Of a stretch of 6,173 nt of DNA, positions 1-6,065 are shown one piece after another. Source of the DNA: Allorhizocola sp044869915 (GTDB lineage Bacteria > Actinomycetota > Actinomycetes > Mycobacteriales > Micromonosporaceae). The DNA lies in contig JBIOYB010000119.1 in assembly GCA_044869915.1 (NCBI GenBank), positions 1 to 6,173 of the forward strand, in the 5' to 3' direction. A model generated the notes under the pieces. That model made no database searches. It worked only from the letters and a program-made list of their open reading frames with translations, and had not been told where the DNA came from. Within the stretch, counting starts at the first letter, position 1. Each line of letters starts with the position of its first letter. A program made the translations under genes and the position numbers.

Positions 1-2
1 GC

Positions 3-95
3 GGCAAACGCAAGGCGGTCGCGACGGCTGCTCGGATGGATGACGGGTCTTGGAAGATCATTTCGTTTGCCCTGCTCGCAGTAGGGACGTGCTGA
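3..95 (+). CDS. Possible 3' end of an upstream gene (partial)
   Basis: The third frame is open from the window edge to a TGA at 93-95 and encodes about 30 residues ending in WKIISFALLAVGTC. Most of its codons end in G or C, more than in the other two frames, which is why I prefer it. It ends 19 bases before the next gene, as expected for an upstream operon member. The fragment is too short to assign a family, and chance openness in G+C-rich DNA is a real alternative. An internal ATG at 36 would give only a 19-residue peptide. I see no convincing promoter in bases 1-114. Confidence 0.3.
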   Translation, partial: GKRKAVATAARMDDGSWKIISFALLAVGTC

Positions 96-114
96 TGTGA
101 AACAGAGGTAGGTC

Positions 115-1029
115 ATGCCCGCGCAGCTAGTTCGAAGGCTTCTCACGACAGGGGGTGTGGTGATCGCGCTGCTGCTGGGCGGCGCGGTCGCCGCCCAGGC
201 GGACCTCGGTGGTCCGGTGAACTGCACGGCCGACCCGACCAATCCGGCATGCGTGATCGTGATCGGTACCCCGGGTGAGGGCGGCGGTGGCGGCAGCTCC
301 ACGAACGTGGGCTGTAAGGACGGGTTAGGCCGGGCGGTGCCGTGCTACATCGAGGGCCGGGGCTGGCTGGGAGATGCTTACTGCTACTACAAGCGGGCTG
401 AGGGCGCCGAACTCGCTGCTGCGGAGGCTTTGGGCGGGAAGGTGAGCCCGCCGGCGTACTGGTATGTCGGCTCCTGTGGCGATCCGACCACCAATTTCTG
501 GCCGCCCAGCATGACGACCTACCGGGTGTATGCCACCAATCCCGGCATCACGCTGCTGGCTCAACAGGCAGTCAAGCACCTCAACCTTCCGGCGCCGGAG
601 ATCCGGCTTAACCCGGGTTTGCCCGCGCCGCAGGTGGTGTATGTGCCGACGTGGCTGTGGATCAACCCAGTGTCCTACACCGCGCGTTCGGCGACGGCGA
701 GCCTGGCTGGCCTGTCGGTGACCGCTGTGGGCACACCGACCAGTGTCACGTGGACGACGGGTGATGGGGGCCGGGTCAACTGTGGCGCGGGAACGGCGTG
801 GACGCCGGGCACCGATCCCGCCGCGGCGTCACCGGACTGCGGACACACCTACACGAGGGCCTCGCGTGATGCATCGGGTGGCAAGTACACGGTGCGGGCC
901 ACGATCACCTGGCGGGTCACCTGGTCGGGCGGCGGGGCTTCTGGAGTGGAACCGGCTTTGACCTCGACGTCGAGCGTACAGGTCGGCGTGCTGGAGTCGG
1001 CTGCGGTCAACACCGGCGGCGGCCGGTAA
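115..1029 (+). CDS. Secreted cysteine-rich protein with PKD-like C-terminal half, first gene of Tad-type cluster
   Basis: The ATG is preceded by AGAGG at 104-108 with good spacing. Residues 1-29 form a classical Sec signal peptide: RR near the N-terminus, a hydrophobic core VVIALLLGGAVAA, and AQA before D30 as the likely cleavage site. The mature part has eight cysteines (37, 46, 67, 77, 90, 121, 223, 242), an even number that would allow four disulfides, and a glycine-rich linker near 53-60. Residues about 185-295 contain TTGDGG (214-219), CGHTYTR (242-248) and alternating beta-type stretches such as YTVRATITWRVTW, which resemble a PKD/immunoglobulin-like fold. There is no C-terminal membrane anchor or LPXTG motif, so it is probably released or held by partners. 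I recall similar proteins upstream of SAF and P-loop genes in other actinomycetes, but no function is established. A role as pilus accessory, tip or wall-side assembly protein is inference from position. The stop lies 18 bases before the SAF gene. Confidence 0.85.
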   Translation: MPAQLVRRLLTTGGVVIALLLGGAVAAQADLGGPVNCTADPTNPACVIVIGTPGEGGGGGSSTNVGCKDGLGRAVPCYIEGRGWLGDAYCYYKRAEGAELAAAEALGGKVSPPAYWYVGSCGDPTTNFWPPSMTTYRVYATNPGITLLAQQAVKHLNLPAPEIRLNPGLPAPQVVYVPTWLWINPVSYTARSATASLAGLSVTAVGTPTSVTWTTGDGGRVNCGAGTAWTPGTDPAAASPDCGHTYTRASRDASGGKYTVRATITWRVTWSGGGASGVEPALTSTSSVQVGVLESAAVNTGGGR

Positions 1030-1047
1030 ATCGGGGGAGGCAACACG

Positions 1048-1692
1048 ATGACGATCACTGCGACCCAGGCGCGTCCCGTGCAGGCTGCTGCGCCGGTCGC
1101 GCCGGGGATGCGCCGACGCCGTTCGGTGCCGCGAATGCTCGGTGGTGTGCTGATGGCGCTGGTCGGGATGTCCGTGTTCGGGGTGGTGGCCTTGCGCGCC
1201 AACCCGACTGTGGAGGTGCTGACGGTGGCGCGTGCGGTGCAGGCCGGCGCCCGCATCACCGACGCTGATCTGGCGACGGCGAGCATCGTGCCGGACCCTG
1301 CGATGCATGTGGTCCGGGCACGGGACCGGGCGCAGGTGGTCGGCCGCAGCGCCGCGCTCCCGCTGGCGGCCGGCACCTTGCTGACCCAGGCGCAGCTGGC
1401 CGATGCGGCAGCATGGCCGCCGGCGGGGCAGTCAGTGATCGCTGTCGGGGTGAAGACCGGCCGTGCCCCTTCCGGGTTGTCGCCTGGCGCGGCGGTGCTG
1501 GTCGTCGTGGTCCCGCCCAACAGCACGACAGCCGATCAGGGATCAGCGCCGCAGGCCGCCGGGACGGTGATCGCCGTGGAACAAGCCGACACCTCCGGGC
1601 TGACTGTCGTGACGGTCCAGCTGGGCGCTGAGGCCGCCGTCCGGATCGCCTCAGCGAGCGGCGATATCGCCATCGTCCTACAGGGACGGTGA
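1048..1692 (+). CDS. CpaB/RcpC-like SAF-domain membrane protein
   Basis: The 214-aa protein starts at an ATG behind a strong GGGGGAGG site (1033-1040, seven bases upstream). A basic stretch, RRRRSVPR at 22-29, precedes a single hydrophobic segment at about 30-50 (LGGVLMALVGMSVFGVVAL). This suggests a membrane anchor with the rest outside. Residues about 55-115 read as an SAF domain: VEVLTVARAVQAGARITDADL, then a VVGR turn, and APLAAGTLLT-like spacing (here LPLAAGTLLTQAQL). Residues 127-212 form a second beta-rich region. In Gram-negative Tad systems CpaB/RcpC works with the outer-membrane secretin. In actinomycetes the equivalent SAF proteins occur without a known secretin, so the partner is unclear. 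Six bases separate it from the next gene, so co-transcription is very likely. The family call is firm; true orthology to CpaB is less certain. Confidence 0.82.
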   Translation: MTITATQARPVQAAAPVAPGMRRRRSVPRMLGGVLMALVGMSVFGVVALRANPTVEVLTVARAVQAGARITDADLATASIVPDPAMHVVRARDRAQVVGRSAALPLAAGTLLTQAQLADAAAWPPAGQSVIAVGVKTGRAPSGLSPGAAVLVVVVPPNSTTADQGSAPQAAGTVIAVEQADTSGLTVVTVQLGAEAAVRIASASGDIAIVLQGR

Positions 1693-1698
1693 ACCGCG

Positions 1699-2493
1699 AT
1701 GTTGATCTGTCTGGGGTCGGTCAAAGGCAGCCCCGGGGTGACCACCTTCGCGGTCGCGCTCGCACTGCGCTGGCCAACCGCAGATCCGCCACCGCTGGTC
1801 GTGGAGCTCGACCCGGCAGGCGGCGACCTGGGCACACGGTGGCAAACCCACGAGCAGCCAGGGCTTGCCGGAATGGTTGTGGCCGCGCGGCGCGGCCCGC
1901 TGGGCGACGGCGGCGAATGGACGCAACGGCTGGCCATCCGCGCCGAGGGCAAGGAATCCCGTTGGCCGCAGGTACATGCGATCGTCGCGCCACCAGCCGA
2001 CGGCGCAGCCGCCGCGGTAAGCGAATTCGCCGCTGCTGGCTCGGCCGCGCTGGCCGGGCTCGCCGCAGCCCGCACCGTGCTGGCTGACCTCGGCCGGTTG
2101 GATCCCGACGCTCCGCAGCTTGCGCTGCTGGCCAAAGCCGACCAGCTGCTGCTGGTGGTGCGTCCGACACTGGATCAGGTGCGCCATCTGGCCACCAGAC
2201 TGCCGGTACTACGGCAGCACAGCCGGTCGATCAAGCTGCTGCTGGCTGGAGCTGGCCCGTACGCGGCGGGTGAGATCGCCGAGCACCTTGGCGTGCCCGT
2301 GGTCGGGACCATTCCGGCCGATCCGTCGAGCGCGGCCGTGCTGTCGGGAGCGGCGAAGGCGCCAATGGGCTGGACCCGCCGGCCGCTGCTTTCCGCGGCC
2401 CGCACCGCAGCCCTCGAGTGCGCAAGCGGGCCGACCCAGCCGCAGACGAAGGAACGCGTGATCAAACGTGAGACAGCAGAGGTGATGTCGTGA
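1699..2493 (+). CDS. TadZ/CpaE-like MinD/ParA-family protein with degenerate Walker A
   Basis: The 264-aa protein begins MLICLGSVKGSPGVTT. Residues 9-16 (KGSPGVTT) match the deviant Walker A of MinD/ParA proteins (KGGxGK[ST][TS]). The first signature lysine (K9) is kept, but the second glycine is Ser and the main P-loop lysine is Val14. VVELDPAGGDLG (34-45) matches the Walker A' aspartate region and VLADLGRL (127-134) resembles Walker B. Residues 150-156 (LLLVVRP) and 200-207 (PVVGTIPA) match later beta strands of the fold. In Tad systems TadZ/CpaE localises the pilus machine, often with weak or altered ATPase motifs. The assignment rests on fold motifs plus position directly before tadA. AGGGACGG at 1682-1689 supports the ATG. 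The last four bases overlap the GTG start of tadA (GTGA), which suggests translational coupling. The segment after about residue 235 is polar and probably flexible. Confidence 0.82.
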   Translation: MLICLGSVKGSPGVTTFAVALALRWPTADPPPLVVELDPAGGDLGTRWQTHEQPGLAGMVVAARRGPLGDGGEWTQRLAIRAEGKESRWPQVHAIVAPPADGAAAAVSEFAAAGSAALAGLAAARTVLADLGRLDPDAPQLALLAKADQLLLVVRPTLDQVRHLATRLPVLRQHSRSIKLLLAGAGPYAAGEIAEHLGVPVVGTIPADPSSAAVLSGAAKAPMGWTRRPLLSAARTAALECASGPTQPQTKERVIKRETAEVMS

Positions 2494-3761
2494 CCACCCC
2501 TGTGGTTGGTGCTGCGGTGCGCGACGACCTCTATGCGGAAGTCAACGCACGCGTGCAGGAAGCGGCCCGCCGCGGTGTCAATGCTGGCATCGATTCCATT
2601 GTCGACGAGGTGCTGCGCGGCCACGCGATGGCCGCCCTCCAATCCGGACGTTCACCGCTGCCGTCCGCAGCCGAGGACGACCTGCGACAAGCTTTGATCG
2701 ACTCGTTCACCGGCCTGGGCGCGTTGCAACCGCTGATTGACGACCCCGAGATCGAAAACATTGACGTCAACGGGTTCGACCAGGTGTTTGTCACCTACGC
2801 CGGCGGCAAGCGCATCCGGGTCGGGCCCGTGGCCTCCTCGGATGAGGAGCTGGCCGACATGCTACGCAAGGTCGCCAGCTCGCTCGGTGCGCAGGAGCGC
2901 CGGTTCGACATGGGCATGCCGCAGCTGGATTTGCAGCTGCCCAGCGGGGCACGGCTGTTCGCCACGATGGTGGTCGCCAAGCGGCTGTGCGTGTCGATCC
3001 GCCGGCACCGGTTCATGGTCATCGGCCTGGACGAGCTGGTCCGCCTCGGGTCTATCACCGCGCAGATGCGGCACCTGTTCGAGACGATGGTCCGCGCCCG
3101 GCTCAACATCGTCGTCTCCGGTGCGATGGACACCGGCAAGACCACCTTCATCCGAGCGCTGGCCTCGGCGATCCCCGAGTCCGAACGCATCATCACCATC
3201 GAGGACCCCTACGAGCTCGGTCTGGACAACGACCCGGCACACCCCGATGTGGTGGCGATGCAGCCTCGGCACCCCAATGTGGAGGGTGAGGGCGGTATCG
3301 ACATGACGCAACTGGTGCGGTTCGCCACCCGGATGAACCCGTCGCGGGTGATCGTGGGCGAGGTCCGGGGTGCTGAGATCATCCCGTTGCTCAACGCGCT
3401 GAACCAGGGCACCGACGGCAGCATGACCTCCATCCATGCCTCGTCGACGCGGGAGGCGTTCAAGAAGCTTGCCGGCTACGCCCGCCAGGCCAAGGAGCAG
3501 CTGCCGTTCGACGTGACCTATCAGCTGATCTCCGGCGGGGTCCACATTGTGGTGCAGCTGGGCAAAGACTCCGAGGGCAACCGATTCGTCACCGGTGTAC
3601 GCGAAGTTGTCGGTGCGGACGCGCATCAGGTGCAGTCCAACGAGATCTACGTGCCTGGCCCGGGTAAGCGTGCGGTTGCCGCGGCCCGGCTGTCCGACGA
3701 GACGATCGACAAGCTGCTCGACGCGGGTTTCGACATGTCCGTGATGGGCGGGGGGTGGTAG
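2490..3761 (+). CDS. tadA: TadA/CpaF-type secretion ATPase
   Basis: The 423-aa protein is a GspE/VirB11-superfamily ATPase that powers pilus assembly as a cytoplasmic hexamer. The N-terminal domain carries the typical DDPEIENIDVNG (84-95) and LDLQLPSGARLFA (146-158). The motor domain has Walker A GAMDTGKT (211-218), Asp box ITIEDPYEL (235-243), Walker B-like RVIVGEVRG with Glu291 (286-294) and His box SIHAS with His316 (314-318). RMNPSRVIVGEVRGAE and GTDGSMTSIHA strongly mark the CpaF/TadA branch. All catalytic boxes are intact, so it should be active. The length is slightly below many CpaF proteins, mainly because the N-terminal extension is short. The GTG start has AGAGG at 2478-2482 seven bases upstream and overlaps the preceding stop by four bases. 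VirB11 of conjugation systems is the main alternative, but the adjoining TadB/TadC genes argue for Tad. Confidence 0.95.
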   Translation: MTTPVVGAAVRDDLYAEVNARVQEAARRGVNAGIDSIVDEVLRGHAMAALQSGRSPLPSAAEDDLRQALIDSFTGLGALQPLIDDPEIENIDVNGFDQVFVTYAGGKRIRVGPVASSDEELADMLRKVASSLGAQERRFDMGMPQLDLQLPSGARLFATMVVAKRLCVSIRRHRFMVIGLDELVRLGSITAQMRHLFETMVRARLNIVVSGAMDTGKTTFIRALASAIPESERIITIEDPYELGLDNDPAHPDVVAMQPRHPNVEGEGGIDMTQLVRFATRMNPSRVIVGEVRGAEIIPLLNALNQGTDGSMTSIHASSTREAFKKLAGYARQAKEQLPFDVTYQLISGGVHIVVQLGKDSEGNRFVTGVREVVGADAHQVQSNEIYVPGPGKRAVAAARLSDETIDKLLDAGFDMSVMGGGW

Positions 3762-3763
3762 CC

Positions 3764-4630
3764 ATGACCGGCCTTGCTGTCCTATGCGGACTGCTGACGG
3801 GGGTGGGGTTGTGGCTCGCGATCGGCGGGTTGCGCCGCATCGAGCGGCCGGACCGGCCGCCGTTGGCTGACCGGGTGTCTGCCCGGCTTTCAGCACGCGG
3901 CGGGCACCGGCTGGCGATCGCGATTGGTGCCGGGTTCCTGGTCGCGGTCGTCACGCGCTGGCCGGTGGCGGCGGTGATTGTCGGCTTGTTCGTATGGGCG
4001 GCGCCGGGTCTGCTCGGCGGAGACAAAGCCGAGACGCAGGCACAAGACAAGCTCGAAGCGATCGCGGCGTGGACCGAATCGGTGCGTGGCAGTCTGCGGG
4101 CCTACGCCGGAATCGAGCAGGCCCTTAAGGATTCCGCCGAGCTGGCCCGCCCGCCGATCCACCCTCACACCACAGCCTTAGTGGCAGCACTGGGCGCCGG
4201 GGTGCGGTTGCCGTCGGCGCTGGAGGCGTTTCAGTCCGATGTGGACCATCATGCGGCGGATCTGGTGTCCGCTTCGCTGCGGCAAACCTCGGTACGCCAA
4301 AGCGGCAATCTGGCTGGGCAGCTGGGCTGGCTGGCGACCGCAGTGCGGGCGCAGGTGTCCGCGCGGCGGCGCATCGAAACCGCCCGTGCGGAAAGCAAAC
4401 AGTCCGTCCGGCTGGTCGTGGTGATCGTCGCCGTGGTGGCGATCGGGTTGTGGCTGTTCAACCGGCCCATGCTGGCCGTCTACGACAGTGTGGGCGGGCA
4501 GCTGGTGCTCGGGCTGGTCGGGCTGCTGTGGACCGGCGCGACGATCTGGTTGCGGCGGTTGACCCGCATCGGCGAACCCGTGCGGGTGCTGCACCGCGGG
4601 CCGACCGTCCCAGATGGGGGCCCACGGTGA
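3764..4630 (+). CDS. tadB: TadB-like T2SSF inner-membrane platform protein
   Basis: The predicted 288-aa protein has a hydrophobic N-terminus (about 3-22), a hydrophobic pair at about 50-84, a cytoplasmic region of about 130 residues, and two C-terminal membrane segments at about 215-233 and 244-264. The region at 97-215 (KLEAIAAWTESVRGSLRAYA, then SLRQTSVRQSGNLAGQLGWL) fits the T2SSF domain, which couples the TadA motor to pilin in the membrane. I chose the ATG at 3764. It lies two bases after the tadA stop, with a G-rich stretch GGGGGGTGG (3749-3757) at good distance. A GTG at 3755 in the same frame would add three residues and overlap the tadA stop; it cannot be excluded. The four-base GTGA overlap with tadC indicates coupled expression. 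Platform proteins of this type usually work as a TadB/TadC pair. Confidence 0.9.
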   Translation: MTGLAVLCGLLTGVGLWLAIGGLRRIERPDRPPLADRVSARLSARGGHRLAIAIGAGFLVAVVTRWPVAAVIVGLFVWAAPGLLGGDKAETQAQDKLEAIAAWTESVRGSLRAYAGIEQALKDSAELARPPIHPHTTALVAALGAGVRLPSALEAFQSDVDHHAADLVSASLRQTSVRQSGNLAGQLGWLATAVRAQVSARRRIETARAESKQSVRLVVVIVAVVAIGLWLFNRPMLAVYDSVGGQLVLGLVGLLWTGATIWLRRLTRIGEPVRVLHRGPTVPDGGPR

Positions 4631-5508
4631 ACACGATGACCCTCATGCTGCTGGCCGGCGCGGCTACCGGGCTGGGCGTGGCACTGTTGGTGTTCGGGCT
4701 GCACCCGCCCCGCCCGGCGCTGGCCGAAGCGTTGGACGCGCTGTCGCGCCCGGCGGCACCAGCGGTGTCGCGGCGGGCCAGGCTCGACATCGCGTTGGCC
4801 AGACCACTGGTGCGGTACGGCTTTCCACGGCAGAAAACGTTGCGGGACTTGGCCATCCTGGACCGCGACCCGGCCGAGTACCTGGCCCAGCAGATCACCG
4901 CCGCCGTGGCGGGCACCCTGATCCTGGGCATGCTGCCGGTGCTGTGGGGCGTCGGCGGGCAACTGCCGCTGTGGCTCGGACTGCTCGGCGGTGTGATCGC
5001 CACCCGGTTCGCCGCGGCCCGCGTGCACACGGCGGCCGAACAACGTCGCGAGCAGATGCGCGAAACACTCTCGGCGATCCTCGATCTGGTCGGCGGCAGC
5101 CTGGCCGGCGGGGCCGGCATCGACCAGGCTCTCGGCGACACCCTCGACGAGGTCTCCGGCTGGGCCGCGCTGCGGATCCGCCGCGAGCTGTTCGCCGCCG
5201 CGCAAACCCGCGGCCGGAACCGGGTACGCACACCCGCCGCGCTCAAACAGCTCGCCGACGAGATCGGCGTCGACGAGCTGGCCGAACTGGCCATCACCGT
5301 CGAGCAAGCCGCCACCGGCGCTCCGGTCGCCGAGACCATGAGCACCCTGGCCCACACCGTGCGCGAACGCATCACCGCTGACATGGAACGCCAAGCCAAC
5401 GCCAAAAACGCCCAGCTCGCCGTCCCGATCATGCTGTACGGCCTCGGGTATCTGATCTTCCTGTTGTTTGCGGCTATCGGCAGCATCCGTTCCGGCCTGG
5501 CCGGCTAG
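4627..5508 (+). CDS. tadC: TadC-like T2SSF inner-membrane platform protein
   Basis: The predicted 293-aa protein has an N-terminal hydrophobic segment (about 5-25), a central pair (about 88-108 and 112-130), a cytoplasmic T2SSF region (about 135-260) and a last membrane helix (about 266-286, VPIMLYGLGYLIFLLFAAIG). The T2SSF region includes LSAILDLVGGSLAGGAGIDQ (148-167) and the late LAITVEQAATGAPVAETM block typical of the second half of the repeat. The frame is open upstream to a possible start at 4450, but that would overlap tadB by about 180 bases. The GTG at 4627 overlaps the tadB stop by four bases and has GGGGG at 4616-4620 six bases upstream, so I chose it. An ATG at 4636 has poorer spacing. 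Third codon positions here lean to C more than in the first genes of the window. Confidence 0.9.
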   Translation: MNTMTLMLLAGAATGLGVALLVFGLHPPRPALAEALDALSRPAAPAVSRRARLDIALARPLVRYGFPRQKTLRDLAILDRDPAEYLAQQITAAVAGTLILGMLPVLWGVGGQLPLWLGLLGGVIATRFAAARVHTAAEQRREQMRETLSAILDLVGGSLAGGAGIDQALGDTLDEVSGWAALRIRRELFAAAQTRGRNRVRTPAALKQLADEIGVDELAELAITVEQAATGAPVAETMSTLAHTVRERITADMERQANAKNAQLAVPIMLYGLGYLIFLLFAAIGSIRSGLAG

Positions 5509-5511
5509 GCC
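5494..5511 (+). promoter_or_regulatory. GC-rich stem-loop across the tadC stop codon
   Basis: GGCCTGG (5494-5500) can pair with CTAGGCC (5505-5511) around a CCGG loop. This makes a seven-pair stem with one G-U pair, and it includes the TAG stop of tadC. No T-run follows, so it does not look like a full intrinsic terminator. It could slow 3' decay or cause partial pausing between the platform genes and the pilin. In DNA this rich in G+C, small hairpins arise by chance. Confidence 0.35.
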
Positions 5512-5522
5512 ACCACCAACAC

Positions 5523-5541
5523 GTTCAGAGGTTTCCTGAAC
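5523..5541 (+). promoter_or_regulatory. Inverted repeat GTTCAG-N7-CTGAAC ahead of the pilin gene
   Basis: Perfect six-base arms at 5523-5528 and 5536-5541 flank a seven-base spacer (AGGTTTC), inside the 60-base gap between tadC and the pilin gene. As RNA it would be a modest stem-loop that could protect a processed pilin transcript. As DNA it could be an operator. There is no T-tract behind it, so a terminator is unlikely. I see no clear -10/-35 pair in the gap. Confidence 0.4.
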
Positions 5542-5557
5542 TGCGGCAACACCTTTC

Positions 5558-5567
5558 AAGGAGGGGG
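5558..5567 (+). promoter_or_regulatory. Strong ribosome binding site of the pilin gene
   Basis: AAGGAGGGGG lies just before the ATG at 5569 and is the closest match to the 16S anti-Shine-Dalgarno sequence in the window. The AAGGAGG core ends four bases before the start, and the trailing G-run offers longer spacings. A strong site fits the need for many copies of a major pilin compared with the machine proteins upstream. CCTT at 5552-5555 could pair weakly with AAGG at 5558-5561, but a two-base loop makes this unlikely. Confidence 0.7.
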
Positions 5568-5568
5568 A

Positions 5569-5766
5569 ATGTTCACCATCAACAACCGCATCCGCACTGG
5601 CCTGGCCGCCTTGGCAAAGCACCCGGACCGCGGCGCCCAGACCGTCGACATCATGTTGTGGGTCGCGGTGTTCATCGTCGTGGTCGGCGGCGTCGGACTG
5701 ATCTTCCGCAACGACCTGGTCACCTTCTTCAACGGCCTCGTCTACGACATCGGCTTCACTCGATGA
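5569..5766 (+). CDS. Small Flp-like prepilin, probable major subunit
   Basis: The 65-aa protein has a short basic leader, a DRGAQTVD motif (20-27), a continuous hydrophobic helix (about 28-46, IMLWVAVFIVVVGGVGLIF) and a 19-residue tail ending FNGLVYDIGFTR. By analogy with Flp/TadE prepilins, cleavage after Gly22 would give a mature pilin of 43 residues. Mature position 5 would be Asp27 where most Flp pilins have Glu, and the usual following Tyr is Ile. It differs from the GMxTxEYA-type Flp pilins I know in actinomycetes. It has its own strong ribosome binding site and follows a structured gap, which suggests higher expression than tadABC. Its stop overlaps the TadE start (ATGA). The pilin role is inferred from size, motif and position. 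An alternative is a small membrane accessory protein. Confidence 0.75.
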   Translation: MFTINNRIRTGLAALAKHPDRGAQTVDIMLWVAVFIVVVGGVGLIFRNDLVTFFNGLVYDIGFTR

Positions 5767-6065
5767 GTGTGATCCAGTGGTGCACCCGGCGCAGGCGGGC
5801 CGATCGCGGCGCGGCCACCGTCGAAGTCGCCGGCTGGGTCACGCTGATGCTGCTGGCGCTGCTGGCCGGGGTGCAGGTGGTCATGTGGGGCTATGCCGCC
5901 TTGGGCGCCCGGTATGCAGCCAATCACGCCGCGCAAACCACCCGTGTCCACGGCGGCACCGCCGCTGCCGGGCAAGCCGACGCCGACGCCACCCTCGCCT
6001 CCGTGGTCGGCAACGGCCTGCAAAATCCCCAGGTCACCGTGGCCCGGCGCAACATGACTAGTTGA
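5763..6065 (+). CDS. tadE: TadE-like pseudopilin, probably cut short by a frameshift
   Basis: The frame from ATG 5763 gives 100 aa. A basic start, RRRRADRG, is followed by AATVEV: cleavage after Gly16 would place Glu21 at mature position 5, the classical prepilin position. A membrane helix follows at about 24-44 (GWVTLMLLALLAGVQVVMWG), then YAALGARYAANHAAQTTRV, the Ala-rich helix typical of TadE-like proteins. TadE proteins are usually about 130-150 aa with a beta-rich C-terminal part. Here the frame stops at TGA 6063-6065 after ARRNMTS, just where that part should begin, and a suitable continuation lies in another frame. No ribosome binding site is visible; translation probably depends on coupling through the ATGA overlap with the pilin gene, which would keep this minor subunit below the pilin. 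The frame is also open upstream of 5763, but that region belongs to the pilin gene. Confidence 0.8.
   Translation: MSVIQWCTRRRRADRGAATVEVAGWVTLMLLALLAGVQVVMWGYAALGARYAANHAAQTTRVHGGTAAAGQADADATLASVVGNGLQNPQVTVARRNMTS

Noticed and set aside
50..80. Sigma-70-like promoter starting at TTGGAA (50-55)
   Set aside because: No acceptable -10 hexamer is found at the right spacing (TGCTCG at 73-78 is poor).
2862..3896. Minus-strand open frame of 344 codons opposite tadA
   Set aside because: It lies antisense to a gene with all ATPase motifs intact. Its translation is rich in His, Arg, Gln and Gly with no recognisable domain, as expected of shadow frames in G+C-rich DNA.
4450..4626. Upstream extension of the tadC frame to a start at 4450
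   Set aside because: It would overlap tadB by about 180 bases and adds an Arg/Ala-rich stretch. The GTG at 4627 has a ribosome binding site and the operon's usual four-base overlap.
2490..5508. Conjugative type IV secretion (VirB11-like) locus
   Set aside because: The ATPase is followed by two T2SSF platform proteins and prepilin-like proteins, and no VirB4, VirD4 or relaxase is present. This fits Tad better.
5523..5541. Intrinsic terminator between tadC and the pilin gene
   Set aside because: The stem is only six pairs and no T-run follows, so full termination is not supported.
4458..5622. Two long minus-strand open frames (4458-5486 and 4480-5622) opposite tadC
   Set aside because: Both are low-complexity Arg/Ala/Pro/Ser-rich or Gly/Gln-rich shadows of the TadC frame, with no family features.
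5658..5762. Upstream extension of the TadE frame
   Set aside because: This segment is the pilin gene read in another frame. ATG 5763 gives the expected basic N-terminus followed by the prepilin motif.
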